Shown piece after piece: positions 29,337 to 37,945 of a stretch of DNA of 64,000 nt. The translations under genes were made by a program, and so were the position numbers. The first letter of the stretch is position 1. Each line of letters begins with the position of its first letter. Source of the stretch: SAR324 cluster bacterium REDSEA-S27_B3 (GTDB lineage: Bacteria > SAR324 > NAC60-12); contig LUQO01000002.1 of the NCBI GenBank assembly GCA_001627865.1, forward strand, positions 1 to 64,000, given 5' to 3'. The notes under the pieces were generated by a model, which was not told where the DNA came from, searched no databases, and saw only the letters and a list, made by a program, of their open reading frames with translations.

Positions 29337-29693
29337 CTAAACACTTGAGACGGACGGTGGTCGGTCGTAGAGAGGCTGATATACGCCGACGGTGCCACCA
29401 CCGGGAAGAGTAATCTCCACTAGCCGTCCCCAAACCTCGTCGTGAATTGGGGAGCATGGAATTTGGTGCTCTGCCATTTTCGAAGTGAACTCCCCGATGT
29501 CTGGGACCATAAGATAGAACTCGTGCTTGCCGTTAACCTCTGACGGGTGGAAGGCCACCTCTGACGGGGGTAAGCCGAAAATGAGCCAACCGCTTCCCAC
29601 ATCGACATTGGGAAATTTCAGCACATCGCGGAAGAATGCTCTATCGGCCTCAGGGTCGACGCTATAGATGATTGAGTGGGCTCCAACAATCAT
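29337..29693 (-). CDS. VOC-family (glyoxalase/bleomycin-resistance) protein
   Basis: Protein of 118 residues with the VOC pattern: AHSIIYSVDPEADRAFFRD, then GWLIFGLPPSEVAFHP, YLMVPDIGEFTSKM and the C-terminal GTVGVYQPLYDRP. The ATG is preceded by GAGGAA. It is noticeably GC-rich: 34 of 60 bases are G or C in 29401-29460 by my count, against 20 of 60 in 28441-28500. That points to recent acquisition. Function (lyase, dioxygenase or resistance) is unknown. Confidence 0.85.
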   Translation of the reverse strand: MIVGAHSIIYSVDPEADRAFFRDVLKFPNVDVGSGWLIFGLPPSEVAFHPSEVNGKHEFYLMVPDIGEFTSKMAEHQIPCSPIHDEVWGRLVEITLPGGGTVGVYQPLYDRPPSVSSV

Positions 29694-30425
29694 GTCGTTT
29701 TTTCCTCATCTGCGTTTGGAATCATCAAGCCGCGGTTTTAAGTTCAACACACACGTTTCCTGTCAACTAGAAATTGACGTCAAGAATACTTTCTGACGCC
29801 CGCCTGACTACTTCATGAATGGGAACAGCATCGCCTGCATACAGCCTAACTTATTATTCTCCCTTATTAGATTGGAATAATTCTTAAGCTAAGTGGATCA
29901 ACGCCAAACTTTCTCTGCGACAACCTGTGGCAAAATTTTTAGGTTGATTAAAACATCTATGTCAACCGCGACAATGCGCCGAGATGCTAATGCCGTTGAT
30001 TTTACCTGCACTTGCACCCCTCCATTTTGTGGAATAGCCATGGATCTAGCAGCATAGGCAGCTGCAAGGGCAAGTGTCCGAAAACTCTGTTCTCCCATCA
30101 TTGCGTGATGTCTGGCGGCATAATAGTAAAATCTAAGTAATGTATAATATAATTAATTCATTTGTCTAGCAAAATTTGTGGGTTCAATTGTTCTCAAAGC
30201 ATCGCACAAAAAATCTCTGTCTCTCAAGTATTTTGGTCCCAAAGAGATATATAAACGTTATTCGTAAGAATCTTGAAATTCTACGCTAACAAACATATGA
30301 AATCTTAAACGAGAGCATCAAAAACGAAACAGCTCAGGTGGGGAAATTGTAGTGGTTGTGATCAAGGAAAATGAGCAAACGTGACAGAAACGGGTTATGT
30401 TTCTGCAGCACGTCAAAATTAATTG
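29694..30425. other. Gene-poor 732-bp stretch with one doubtful ORF
   Basis: Between the VOC gene and the broken phnD-like gene. The only candidate is the 67-codon minus ORF listed separately. Otherwise I see neither repeats nor strong hairpins. Confidence 0.5.
29898..30101 (-). CDS. Hypothetical 67-residue ORF
   Basis: A 67-residue ORF (starts MMGEQSFRTLALAAAYAARS) with no family I recognise. Composition is more balanced than the surrounding AT-rich sequence, which favours a real or formerly real gene. It could be a fragment of a larger protein left by decay, as its neighbours are broken. No clear ribosome binding site. Confidence 0.3.
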   Translation of the reverse strand: MMGEQSFRTLALAAAYAARSMAIPQNGGVQVQVKSTALASRRIVAVDIDVLINLKILPQVVAEKVWR

Positions 30426-31274
30426 CTAATTGAAAAATACTGGGTTCATTTCAATTGCCTGCCTTATAACTGCATAATCATCATCATGACCTTCCAGGAA
30501 ACCGTCTTTTTTCAGGGCCTTGAGTGCATTTTTATCCTTAATTGAAAGAAGTGTCACTTTCAGAGCAGTTTTCATTTTTTCAGGCATTGCACTTCCGGCA
30601 ATCCAGGGTTTTGTAACATTGGGGAACTTTGCCAGTAATCTCAGTTTTTTACCCTCTTTTATAAGCCTCCTGAAAGTGCTTTCCTTCAATGCCCCCGCGT
30701 CGAATTTTCCTCTTGCAACAGCATTTCCAACTTTATCATGCCTGCCAAGGTATTCATAAAATTTCAAATCAGAAGATTTTATTTTGTGCTACAAGAGGTA
30801 AAGCTGTGATAAAAAGCGTCCAATAGTTGATCGTTGATCACCGAAAGCAAATTTTTTATTTTTTACTTCTTCTATCTTTTGGATGGGACTGTCTTGCTGA
30901 ACGCAAATAACTCCATTGAATACTTTTTTACTTTTTTTATGTTCAATGGCAAAGATTGAGATTTGGGGGTTTCTTTTTTTAGCTTCAATGTAAGATGCAG
31001 GACCGAATCTTGAAAAATCCACATATCCTTCAACCAAATAATTAATGCCTTCCAGGTAAGATTTAGAAACAAGGAATTCAATCTTCAGCGATTCTCCTAA
31101 AGACTTGGACAGCTTTTGTTCCAACAGTTTAATCACAGGGCGAAACTGCTTGATGACTACTGTCGGCTTGTCTGCTGTATATACTCCAAATTTCAGAATT
31201 GTTTCTGAAAAAACACTAAAAGGGGTTATACCAAATACACAAATAACAATGCTGAAGCAGACAAATAATCTCAT
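30426..31274 (-). pseudogene. PhnD-like periplasmic binding protein interrupted by an amber codon
   Basis: Phosphate/phosphite/phosphonate-type ABC substrate-binding protein. The first 161 codons include a signal peptide (about 1-24) and GVYTADKPTVVIKQFRPVI, FSRFGPASYIEA and FGDQRSTIGRFLSQLYLL. A TAG codon (30789-30791) follows, then the same frame continues HKIKSSDLKFYEYLGRHDKVGNA and on to VFFN, giving 282 codons plus stop in all. The family usually has a Glu at the TAG position (LLEHGI), so one base change explains it. Either pseudogene, sequencing error or amber readthrough. It lies beside a membrane cyclase gene. Confidence 0.85.
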
Positions 31275-31406
31275 GTCACTCTGGTCTAATCAGTAATAGA
31301 ATAATTTTATTCCAATGCGTCTAAAGAAATCATGAACAGCTTTCACAATTCACATACTGCAAATCCACTTGAAAAAATTGCGATATATTGAGCAAGCATG
31401 TTTTCA

Positions 31407-32969
31407 TTAAGTGTAATTTGTGACGCCATCCCATGTTGAGAGTGAGCTGTCCTCCTGATTTATTTTGCATCGTTCAGAGTATATTTCACCAAGGGGATCG
31501 TCAGGAAAAATTTTAAGATATTCATCAAACTTTTGACTGGCTTGCTTCAGGTTTTTGCTGAAATACAAATCTATCGTGTCATTGTAAATAGATTTTGTTT
31601 TGAGTTTCAATTCTTTTATTGATGGTTCATCACTGTCAAAAACTTCAAACAAAATTACAGTTTCATCTTTTCCTTTAACCTTGACCTTGTCCACGAACCG
31701 CAACAAAAATTCATCAGGATTTTTTAGAGTATTGAACGTGTAATTGGATATCAGAAATGGCGTTCTATATTTTTTCGTAAGGCTTTCAATACGTGATGAA
31801 ATATTTACAGTATCACTAATCACTGTTCCTTCCATCCTGTTCTTGCCTCCTATAGTACCAAGCATCAGTGGTCCGGTATTTATTCCAATTCCGATCCTGA
31901 TGGGTTTATATCCGGATCTTTTTCTGCCCATATTATAATTTTCCAGTGTTTTCAACATCTGAATACCTGATCTAAGCGCTTCATCACCCTCATTGAAAAG
32001 TGCCATAATTGCGTCTCCAATAAACTTGTCAATAAAACCATTGTTTTTATGAATGATTGGTTCCATGTGTTGAAGATATGAATTGAGGAATCTAAAATTT
32101 TCATTTGGACTCATGTTTTCCGATAAAGTTGTAAATGAACGAATATCAGAAAACATTATGCTCATATTTTTTTGAGTTTGATCGCCAAGAGATATATCCA
32201 AAATGCTTTCTTTTTGAAGATGATCCAGCAATTCATGTGGAACAAATCGGAAGTATGCCTCATTTAATCTTTCCAGCTGAAGTTTATGTTCCTTTTCTAT
32301 TTGTTTTTCTTTGAATAATATTTCTGACATTGAATTCAGGGAGTCCGCCAGCCGATTCATTTCTTTTGAAGAACGAATCTTTACTTTTTTTTCAAAATCT
32401 CCATTTGAAATTTCAACTAATCGTTTATCGAGCTTTCCGATTGGGTGAATAGTAAGCCTGTAAACCAATCCAACGATCATTCCGGAAATAATCATCAGTG
32501 AAAGGATAAATAATAAGCGAAGCAATTTTACATGATCTTCAATGCGTTTATAATTTGACTCTAAGTCCCAGCTCATATCAATCAGCCCAAACTTTTCCTG
32601 CTCAAATATTATATTCTCACTGAGAGACATCAAATTAATTGTCGTTCGCCCACTGTGCCAGCTGGCCAGTTCATCCCATTTATTATTTTTAATGGCAATT
32701 TGGACCAGATTTTTATTACTGCTTCCAACTTGTTCTGTAATTGTTTCCAGAATATCAACATCTTCGATTATCAATGCCTCAATTGCAGAACCTGAAACTG
32801 CACTAAGCATCTGTTTAGTTTGCTGCCTCAATTGCTGAAATAAAAAATCTCTCGCTATTCCCCGCATGGAAATTCCTGCAAAATAACTTACTAAAAGGAG
32901 AAATATCATAGAAAGCACAGCTATCTGAACCCAGAGAGGTGTTTTTTCAGTTTGAAATAAACGCTTCAT
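31407..32969 (-). CDS. Membrane class III adenylate/guanylate cyclase with HAMP
   Basis: Signal-transducing nucleotide cyclase of 520 residues. A transmembrane helix (about 14-35), a periplasmic sensor region (about 36-148), a second helix (about 150-172), a HAMP domain (about 173-235) and a class III cyclase domain (about 265-430) follow in order. Metal Asp residues are in FSDIRSFTTL and FIGDAIMALF, and the substrate segment ISDTVNISSRIESL is intact. Lys in FIDKFIGD favours ATP. A C-terminal extension follows. AAGGAAG precedes the ATG. It lies next to a PhnD-like protein, a pairing suggesting a ligand-controlled cyclase. Confidence 0.88.
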   Translation of the reverse strand: MKRLFQTEKTPLWVQIAVLSMIFLLLVSYFAGISMRGIARDFLFQQLRQQTKQMLSAVSGSAIEALIIEDVDILETITEQVGSSNKNLVQIAIKNNKWDELASWHSGRTTINLMSLSENIIFEQEKFGLIDMSWDLESNYKRIEDHVKLLRLLFILSLMIISGMIVGLVYRLTIHPIGKLDKRLVEISNGDFEKKVKIRSSKEMNRLADSLNSMSEILFKEKQIEKEHKLQLERLNEAYFRFVPHELLDHLQKESILDISLGDQTQKNMSIMFSDIRSFTTLSENMSPNENFRFLNSYLQHMEPIIHKNNGFIDKFIGDAIMALFNEGDEALRSGIQMLKTLENYNMGRKRSGYKPIRIGIGINTGPLMLGTIGGKNRMEGTVISDTVNISSRIESLTKKYRTPFLISNYTFNTLKNPDEFLLRFVDKVKVKGKDETVILFEVFDSDEPSIKELKLKTKSIYNDTIDLYFSKNLKQASQKFDEYLKIFPDDPLGEIYSERCKINQEDSSLSTWDGVTNYT

Positions 32970-33324
32970 TAAATAATCTTCCTTCTTAAGCAGCTGTTAT
33001 ATGTTGAGTTTATTTTGAAAATCGAGTATAAATTACAGTCAATTATAATTCTATGGAAGCTAATTTGACTTAATAAAGAAGTCAACTCAAATTGCATGAA
33101 AATCACTTAATAAAACCTCTCTGGCAATTTCACAGCAGCAGACAAACATACATGTTGTGCATACTATAATGAGCTGAAATTAACAGCTATGCGAGAAATC
33201 CATGAACACTTCTTCCGAAGACTCTGAATCTGGAGTGTTATAACATTTTTTAATATTGCAGAAAATATTTAAGGTTTTTTCTAACTCATTTTTCTGAAAA
33301 GATAAATACAAAAGCTATTTATTC
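32970..33324. other. 355-bp intergenic region with inverted repeat
   Basis: Divergent gap between the cyclase gene and the radical-SAM gene, so it should contain both promoters. A 7-bp inverted repeat TTGACTT (33065-33071) / AAGTCAA (33079-33085) with a 7-nt spacer is a possible operator. No small ORF or RNA gene was convincing. Confidence 0.4.
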
Positions 33325-34527
33325 ATGCCTGAGCAGGAAACAGGCTATTGTTTGAGCTTCTACCAGCATTGCAAAAAATTGATAAAACAGATGTTTAATT
33401 ATCATCCCGAAAGAATATTAATTGATCAGGCAGTTGCTAAAGAACCTCTGACAGAACAAATCTGTCAGCGCTTTCCGGATATACCGAAAACCCTGGTTGA
33501 GAATTACGCCTGGCATCAGGAAAATTCCGGAACAGATCCATTGTGGAACCCTTTGACGCAAGGTAAAAAAACATTACATTTAAAATATTTTCAGGGAACA
33601 TCAATCAAGGCTTGTCCGGGATTTTCCGAGGAACTTGTCTGCTGCAATTATTTCACGCTGGATTTAATTGAGAACTGTCCATTTGAGTGTACATACTGTA
33701 TTCTGCAGGCATTCCTTAACAAACCGGTAATTACTGTTCATGCAAATCTTGAGGAAATTCTGGAGCAAGTTCGGCAGCGCACCTCCTCACAGCCAAACAC
33801 ATTGTTTCGTGTAGGAACAGGCGAACATTCAGATAGTTTAGCTTTAGACCAGATATTAGGCATCAATCCGCATGTAATACGATTCTTTGCAGGGCTGCCC
33901 AATACTCTGCTTGAACTTAAAACAAAATCAAGTCATGTTGAGCATTTGCTGGATTTACCGCACGGTGGAAAAACGGTAATTGCATGGTCGGTAAATCCTG
34001 AAGAAATCATTAAACAGGAAGAATTCAAAACAGCCCGGTTGAATGAACGTCTTGAAGCTGCCAGAATGGCTTCAGATGCAGGTTACAAAGTCGCCTTCCA
34101 TTTTGACCCGATGATTAACTATCCTGACTGGAAAAAAGGCTATCAAGAGCTTGTTGATCAGATATTTGACTATGTTTCCCCGGATAGAATTGCATGGGTC
34201 AGTTTAGGTACACTGCGTTATATTTCTTCACTTAAATCAATCGTGGATGAGCGTTTTCCTGGAAGTAGTGTTTTTCTTGATGAATTTGTTCCCGGAGTTG
34301 ACGGAAAAATGCGATATATTAAAAAAATTCGCCAGCGTCTCTACCAGAATGTGCAGCAGCGATTAGAAAAATTGGCTCCTCAAATACCAACTTATCTTTG
34401 TATGGAAAAAAGTTCACTCTGGAACAATTCTATGCCGCATCAACCACAAAATGCTCCCGAGATGGAAGGACTGCTCTTAAAAAGCCTGGGTGAACGTTTC
34501 CCTGAGGAGACACAATGTCTGATGTAA
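33325..34527 (+). CDS. Radical SAM protein of the spore-photoproduct-lyase (SPL) family
   Basis: Radical SAM enzyme of 400 residues. The CxxxCxxC cluster is C-P-F-E-C-T-Y-C (about 120-130) in DLIENCPFECTYCILQAF, followed by the SPL-family HVEHLLDLPHGGKTVIAWSVN pattern and AFHFDPMINY. B. subtilis SP lyase needs Cys141 as H-donor (in AACTSD); the matching place here reads VGTGEHSD, with no Cys. The bacterium seems not to sporulate, so this is more likely a paralogue of unknown function than a true SP lyase. It overlaps the LON gene by 13 bp. Confidence 0.82.
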   Translation: MPEQETGYCLSFYQHCKKLIKQMFNYHPERILIDQAVAKEPLTEQICQRFPDIPKTLVENYAWHQENSGTDPLWNPLTQGKKTLHLKYFQGTSIKACPGFSEELVCCNYFTLDLIENCPFECTYCILQAFLNKPVITVHANLEEILEQVRQRTSSQPNTLFRVGTGEHSDSLALDQILGINPHVIRFFAGLPNTLLELKTKSSHVEHLLDLPHGGKTVIAWSVNPEEIIKQEEFKTARLNERLEAARMASDAGYKVAFHFDPMINYPDWKKGYQELVDQIFDYVSPDRIAWVSLGTLRYISSLKSIVDERFPGSSVFLDEFVPGVDGKMRYIKKIRQRLYQNVQQRLEKLAPQIPTYLCMEKSSLWNNSMPHQPQNAPEMEGLLLKSLGERFPEETQCLM

Positions 34528-35153
34528 TACTGGCTGAGGTTATCCCTTTGTTTCCTTTACACGGAACAATATTATTGCCGGGCTCCGTTCTTCCTCTTCA
34601 CATTTTTGAACCCCGTTACCGCCAGATGGTTGAGCATGTTATGGAAAATGAAGACTTAATGATCGGGATTATCCAGCCTGCTACTCAGGACTCAGACAGA
34701 CTTTGTGATATTGGTTGTGCGGGAACAATTGAACATTCTCAGCAACTGCCTAAAGGGAATTATCTGATACAACTTCATGGTAAATCACGTTTCCAGATTG
34801 TGGAAGAGCTGGAAACCGAAGCTCTTTACAGAAAGGCAAAGGTAGAGTATTCTTCATTTCCGCATGACACAGATGATCCCAATTTTTCCGGAGATACAGA
34901 ACATCTGTACCAGAACTTTCGTGAATATTCTGAAAGGAATAAATTAAAAATAGAATGGGAAAAAATAGAGGATATTCCAGCAAATTACCTTGTCAATTTA
35001 CTAAGCATGAACCTGGATTTTTCAGGAATTGAAAAGCAAACACTTCTGGAATCTCCGGATCTGGATACTCGCCTGGAGGATTTAATATCTCTGATGGAAA
35101 TGTCCGGCGCCAATGAAGAATTAGCTGAGACTTCACCTAATTTTTTGAACTAA
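34515..35153 (+). CDS. LON substrate-binding-domain protein
   Basis: Single-domain protein of 212 residues resembling the N-terminal (substrate-binding) region of Lon protease: PLFPLHGTILLPGSVLPLHIFEPRYRQMVEHVM, landmark only. No AAA or protease domain follows, so it is a stand-alone LON-domain protein of unknown function. SD GAGGAG lies just before the ATG, inside the upstream gene, giving 13 bp overlap and likely translational coupling with the SPL-like gene. Confidence 0.88.
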   Translation: MSDVILAEVIPLFPLHGTILLPGSVLPLHIFEPRYRQMVEHVMENEDLMIGIIQPATQDSDRLCDIGCAGTIEHSQQLPKGNYLIQLHGKSRFQIVEELETEALYRKAKVEYSSFPHDTDDPNFSGDTEHLYQNFREYSERNKLKIEWEKIEDIPANYLVNLLSMNLDFSGIEKQTLLESPDLDTRLEDLISLMEMSGANEELAETSPNFLN

Positions 35154-35292
35154 TTTTTCCACAGCGAGATCGTAGCCAAAGCATATTGTGGAGACAGCCT
35201 GACCGAACATGTAAATCGTAATAACCGTTCATAACTGAAAAAATTAACTACCAACTTTCGATTATAATTTGAATCCTTAACTACAAAAAAAT

Positions 35293-36333
35293 ATGCCTGA
35301 AAATTTGAATAATATATTAAATACAAGCCTGATTAAATTACTATTAACGCCTTTCCTAATTTCCTTCTGCTATTCTCCAACTTTTGGCCAAACTTCAGCA
35401 GCCTATCATCACAATCCTGTTCTGGGTTTTGTTGACGGCAAGCAGGTTAGATATGAAGATGTGCGAAACAAAAAAACTAATGACTTAAGCCTGCAGCTTT
35501 TTCAGCAATTAAATGTAGGATTGATGGAATATTCATTGAAAATACTTGCGTCAAAACATTCGGAAATTAACCTGACACCGGAAAAAAAAGTTACTATTCA
35601 AGACATCGTTGCCTTCTATGAAAAAAATAACCTGCAGGAAAGGGGAACACTGAAAAAGCTCCGTCCCCAGATTAAGCAGTTTCTGCAACAGCAGATTCTC
35701 AGTCAGCATTTGTTGAACACTTATTCACTGGCCTTGGAAAAAGGATGGGTTGTTTCTCATTTGCAACCTCCATCTGAATTTCTACTGGAAGGAAATATAA
35801 AAACCGGTTATCTCAGAGGCAACAAGAAGGCGGCAGTAATAATGCTCGAATATTCTGATTATCAGTGCCCATTTTGCCGCCGTGTACAGGAAACAATCAG
35901 TAAGCTTGTCAAAAACTACAAAGACAGGGTGGCTTTCGGTTACAGACATTTTCCCCTGTCATTTCATGAAGAAGCAGACGAAGCGGCAATTGCGGCTGAA
36001 TGCGCACGGGAACAAGGCAAATTCGAGGAAATACACAGTCTGCTTTATTCACGACAAAAAGCCCAGTACGTAGAAGATCTAAAAAAATATGCTCGACAAA
36101 TAAAAATTAAATCCCCTGAAAAATTTGATAAATGTCTCGATAGTGAAAAATATCGCGGCTTGGTAAATCAGGATATAAAAGACGGAACAGAACTTGGAAT
36201 TACCGGAACACCGGGCTTTTTGGTTGGTCTGTACAATTCAAAGACTGGAGAAATTACTGGTGAAGTCCTTTCCGGAGCTCAGCCGTACAACGTTTTTCAA
36301 CAAACACTGGACAAATTCTTGAGTAGTAAATAA
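35293..36333 (+). CDS. Exported DsbA-like thiol oxidoreductase
   Basis: Periplasmic disulfide-handling protein of 346 residues. A signal-like helix (about 12-30) precedes a SurA-like region (about 45-145: GFVDGKQVRYEDVR). The thioredoxin-fold domain has the active site C192-P-F-C195 in YSDYQCPFCRRV, then FGYRHFPLSFH and GITGTPGFLVG (cis-Pro loop). This resembles the DsbA/Com1 subgroup that combines a helical N-terminal region with a DSBA domain. It ends 5 nt before the hldE-like gene. Confidence 0.88.
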   Translation: MPENLNNILNTSLIKLLLTPFLISFCYSPTFGQTSAAYHHNPVLGFVDGKQVRYEDVRNKKTNDLSLQLFQQLNVGLMEYSLKILASKHSEINLTPEKKVTIQDIVAFYEKNNLQERGTLKKLRPQIKQFLQQQILSQHLLNTYSLALEKGWVVSHLQPPSEFLLEGNIKTGYLRGNKKAAVIMLEYSDYQCPFCRRVQETISKLVKNYKDRVAFGYRHFPLSFHEEADEAAIAAECAREQGKFEEIHSLLYSRQKAQYVEDLKKYARQIKIKSPEKFDKCLDSEKYRGLVNQDIKDGTELGITGTPGFLVGLYNSKTGEITGEVLSGAQPYNVFQQTLDKFLSSK

Positions 36334-36338
36334 ATTTT

Positions 36339-37733
36339 ATGAACCAACCCAATCTCCGCCATTCTCTGGAGAAGATAAATTCCCCTCGTATTCTTGTTGC
36401 AGGTGATCTCATGCTGGACCACTATTCATGGGGAGAGGTGGATCGAATTTCTCCGGAAGCACCAATTCCCGTGATGAGAGTTCTGAGGGAAGATCAGCGA
36501 TTGGGGGGCGCGGGAAACGTGGTGATGAATCTGGCCACTTTGGGTGCAGAGGTGCTTGTCTGTGGGGTCACTGGAAAAGATAAAACTGGTGAAACCATCC
36601 GCAAACTGCTTGCCGAAAACGAGGTTGATCATTCCGGAGTAATTGTTTCTGAAAATCACAAAAGCTGTCTCAAGCACCGAATGATTGCCGGACAAACCCA
36701 TTTACTCCGGATGGATATAGACCCGGACCCGGATACAGTTATTCCCCAAAAGCAATTAATTGAATATCTGGAACAAACCATTCCAACAAGCGATGCTGTA
36801 ATTGTTTCTGACTATGGAAAAGGGCTGCTGAGTTCAGCAACTCTCAAGGCAATTGCTACTTGCGGGAAAAAACACGGAATTCCTGTCGTTGGGGATCCCC
36901 GGCGCACTACTAACTACAGTATTTATCAGGACTTCACTCTCATTAAACCAAACCGTAAGGAAACTGAAGCAGTAGTTGGATACGCACTCAAAGATCAAAA
37001 TGATGTTCTAAAGGCAGCAGAAAAACTAAAAGCAGAAGTGGGACTGGAATATCTGGTTATCAGTCTTGATAAGGATGGTTTGCTGCTTTTTCAAAGCCCG
37101 CAAGAATATCAATTTTTTGAAGCGGAAACACAGGAAGTCTTTGATGTCGTTGGTGCAGGCGACGCTGTCAGCAGTGTGCTGACTTTCATGCTTGCCGGTA
37201 AGGCAGGCATTGAGCATGCCGCTTACTGGGCACAACTTGCCGCAAGTATGGAAATACAACATGTAGGTGTAGTTTCATTCACAAAAAATGAACTGATTCA
37301 ACGTTTTGATTTTGGAGAAACTTCATCAAAAATCATGACTTCAGAACAACTTTGCCGTAACTTGCCGCGGGATTTACCTGTTATATTTACAAATGGATAT
37401 TTTGACGATATTTCAGCAGGACACTTGAAGTTCCTGCATCAACTGAAGACCCTGAAAGGGTTTAATGTTGTCGGCATCAACAGTGACAGTAGTATATCAG
37501 AACAAAAAGGGGAACTTCCGTTACTTAACGAGCGTGAGCGCGCTTTGTTGCTGTCGGCTGTAGAAGCAGTGGACAGAGTGGTCATTTTTAATGAGCGTGA
37601 TGCCAGTTCTTTAATCAAGTGTATTCATCCACAGACTGTGGTAAAAGGCGAGCGATTTCGTAACAAGCAGCTTCCGGAAAAGAAAGCTATTGAGGAAACA
37701 GGCGCCAAACTGGAGTATCTGCCTGAATACTGA
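36339..37733 (+). CDS. hldE: HldE-like heptose-phosphate kinase / degenerate adenylyltransferase
   Basis: LPS-core heptose pathway. The N-terminal PfkB kinase domain (about 1-325) is intact: DLMLDHY, GGAGNVVMNLATLGA, KPNRKETE and GAGDAVSS (about 272). The C-terminal nucleotidyltransferase domain (about 345-464) is recognisable (FTNGYFD, GINSDSS, DRVVIF, TVVKGERF), but the catalytic HxGH reads S359-A-G-H362 (first His to Ser) and the usual C-terminal STT-N-I-I helix is absent. The kinase step is therefore likely real, while adenylyltransferase activity is doubtful. Five nt after the DsbA-like gene. Confidence 0.85.
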   Translation: MNQPNLRHSLEKINSPRILVAGDLMLDHYSWGEVDRISPEAPIPVMRVLREDQRLGGAGNVVMNLATLGAEVLVCGVTGKDKTGETIRKLLAENEVDHSGVIVSENHKSCLKHRMIAGQTHLLRMDIDPDPDTVIPQKQLIEYLEQTIPTSDAVIVSDYGKGLLSSATLKAIATCGKKHGIPVVGDPRRTTNYSIYQDFTLIKPNRKETEAVVGYALKDQNDVLKAAEKLKAEVGLEYLVISLDKDGLLLFQSPQEYQFFEAETQEVFDVVGAGDAVSSVLTFMLAGKAGIEHAAYWAQLAASMEIQHVGVVSFTKNELIQRFDFGETSSKIMTSEQLCRNLPRDLPVIFTNGYFDDISAGHLKFLHQLKTLKGFNVVGINSDSSISEQKGELPLLNERERALLLSAVEAVDRVVIFNERDASSLIKCIHPQTVVKGERFRNKQLPEKKAIEETGAKLEYLPEY

Positions 37734-37945
37734 ACAATTACTGAAAGTAATACTGTTAATAAAACCGGCTTTCGTAAATTCTTGAGCAATTATATGCTAC
37801 AAATAATTTTCAATTAACAATGATGATGGTTTCGTAGAAAGTCTAAATAATAAAATCCACCCCTAATAATATCAATATGTTAAAGGGAATAAATTGCGAT
37901 AAATGGACTTTTTACGGGATTGTCAATAATTAACAATGGAGAATA

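Noticed and set aside
29171-29401. 76-codon minus ORF overlapping the VOC end
   Set aside because: It spans the pseudogene leader and the end of the VOC gene in another frame, and has no family pattern.
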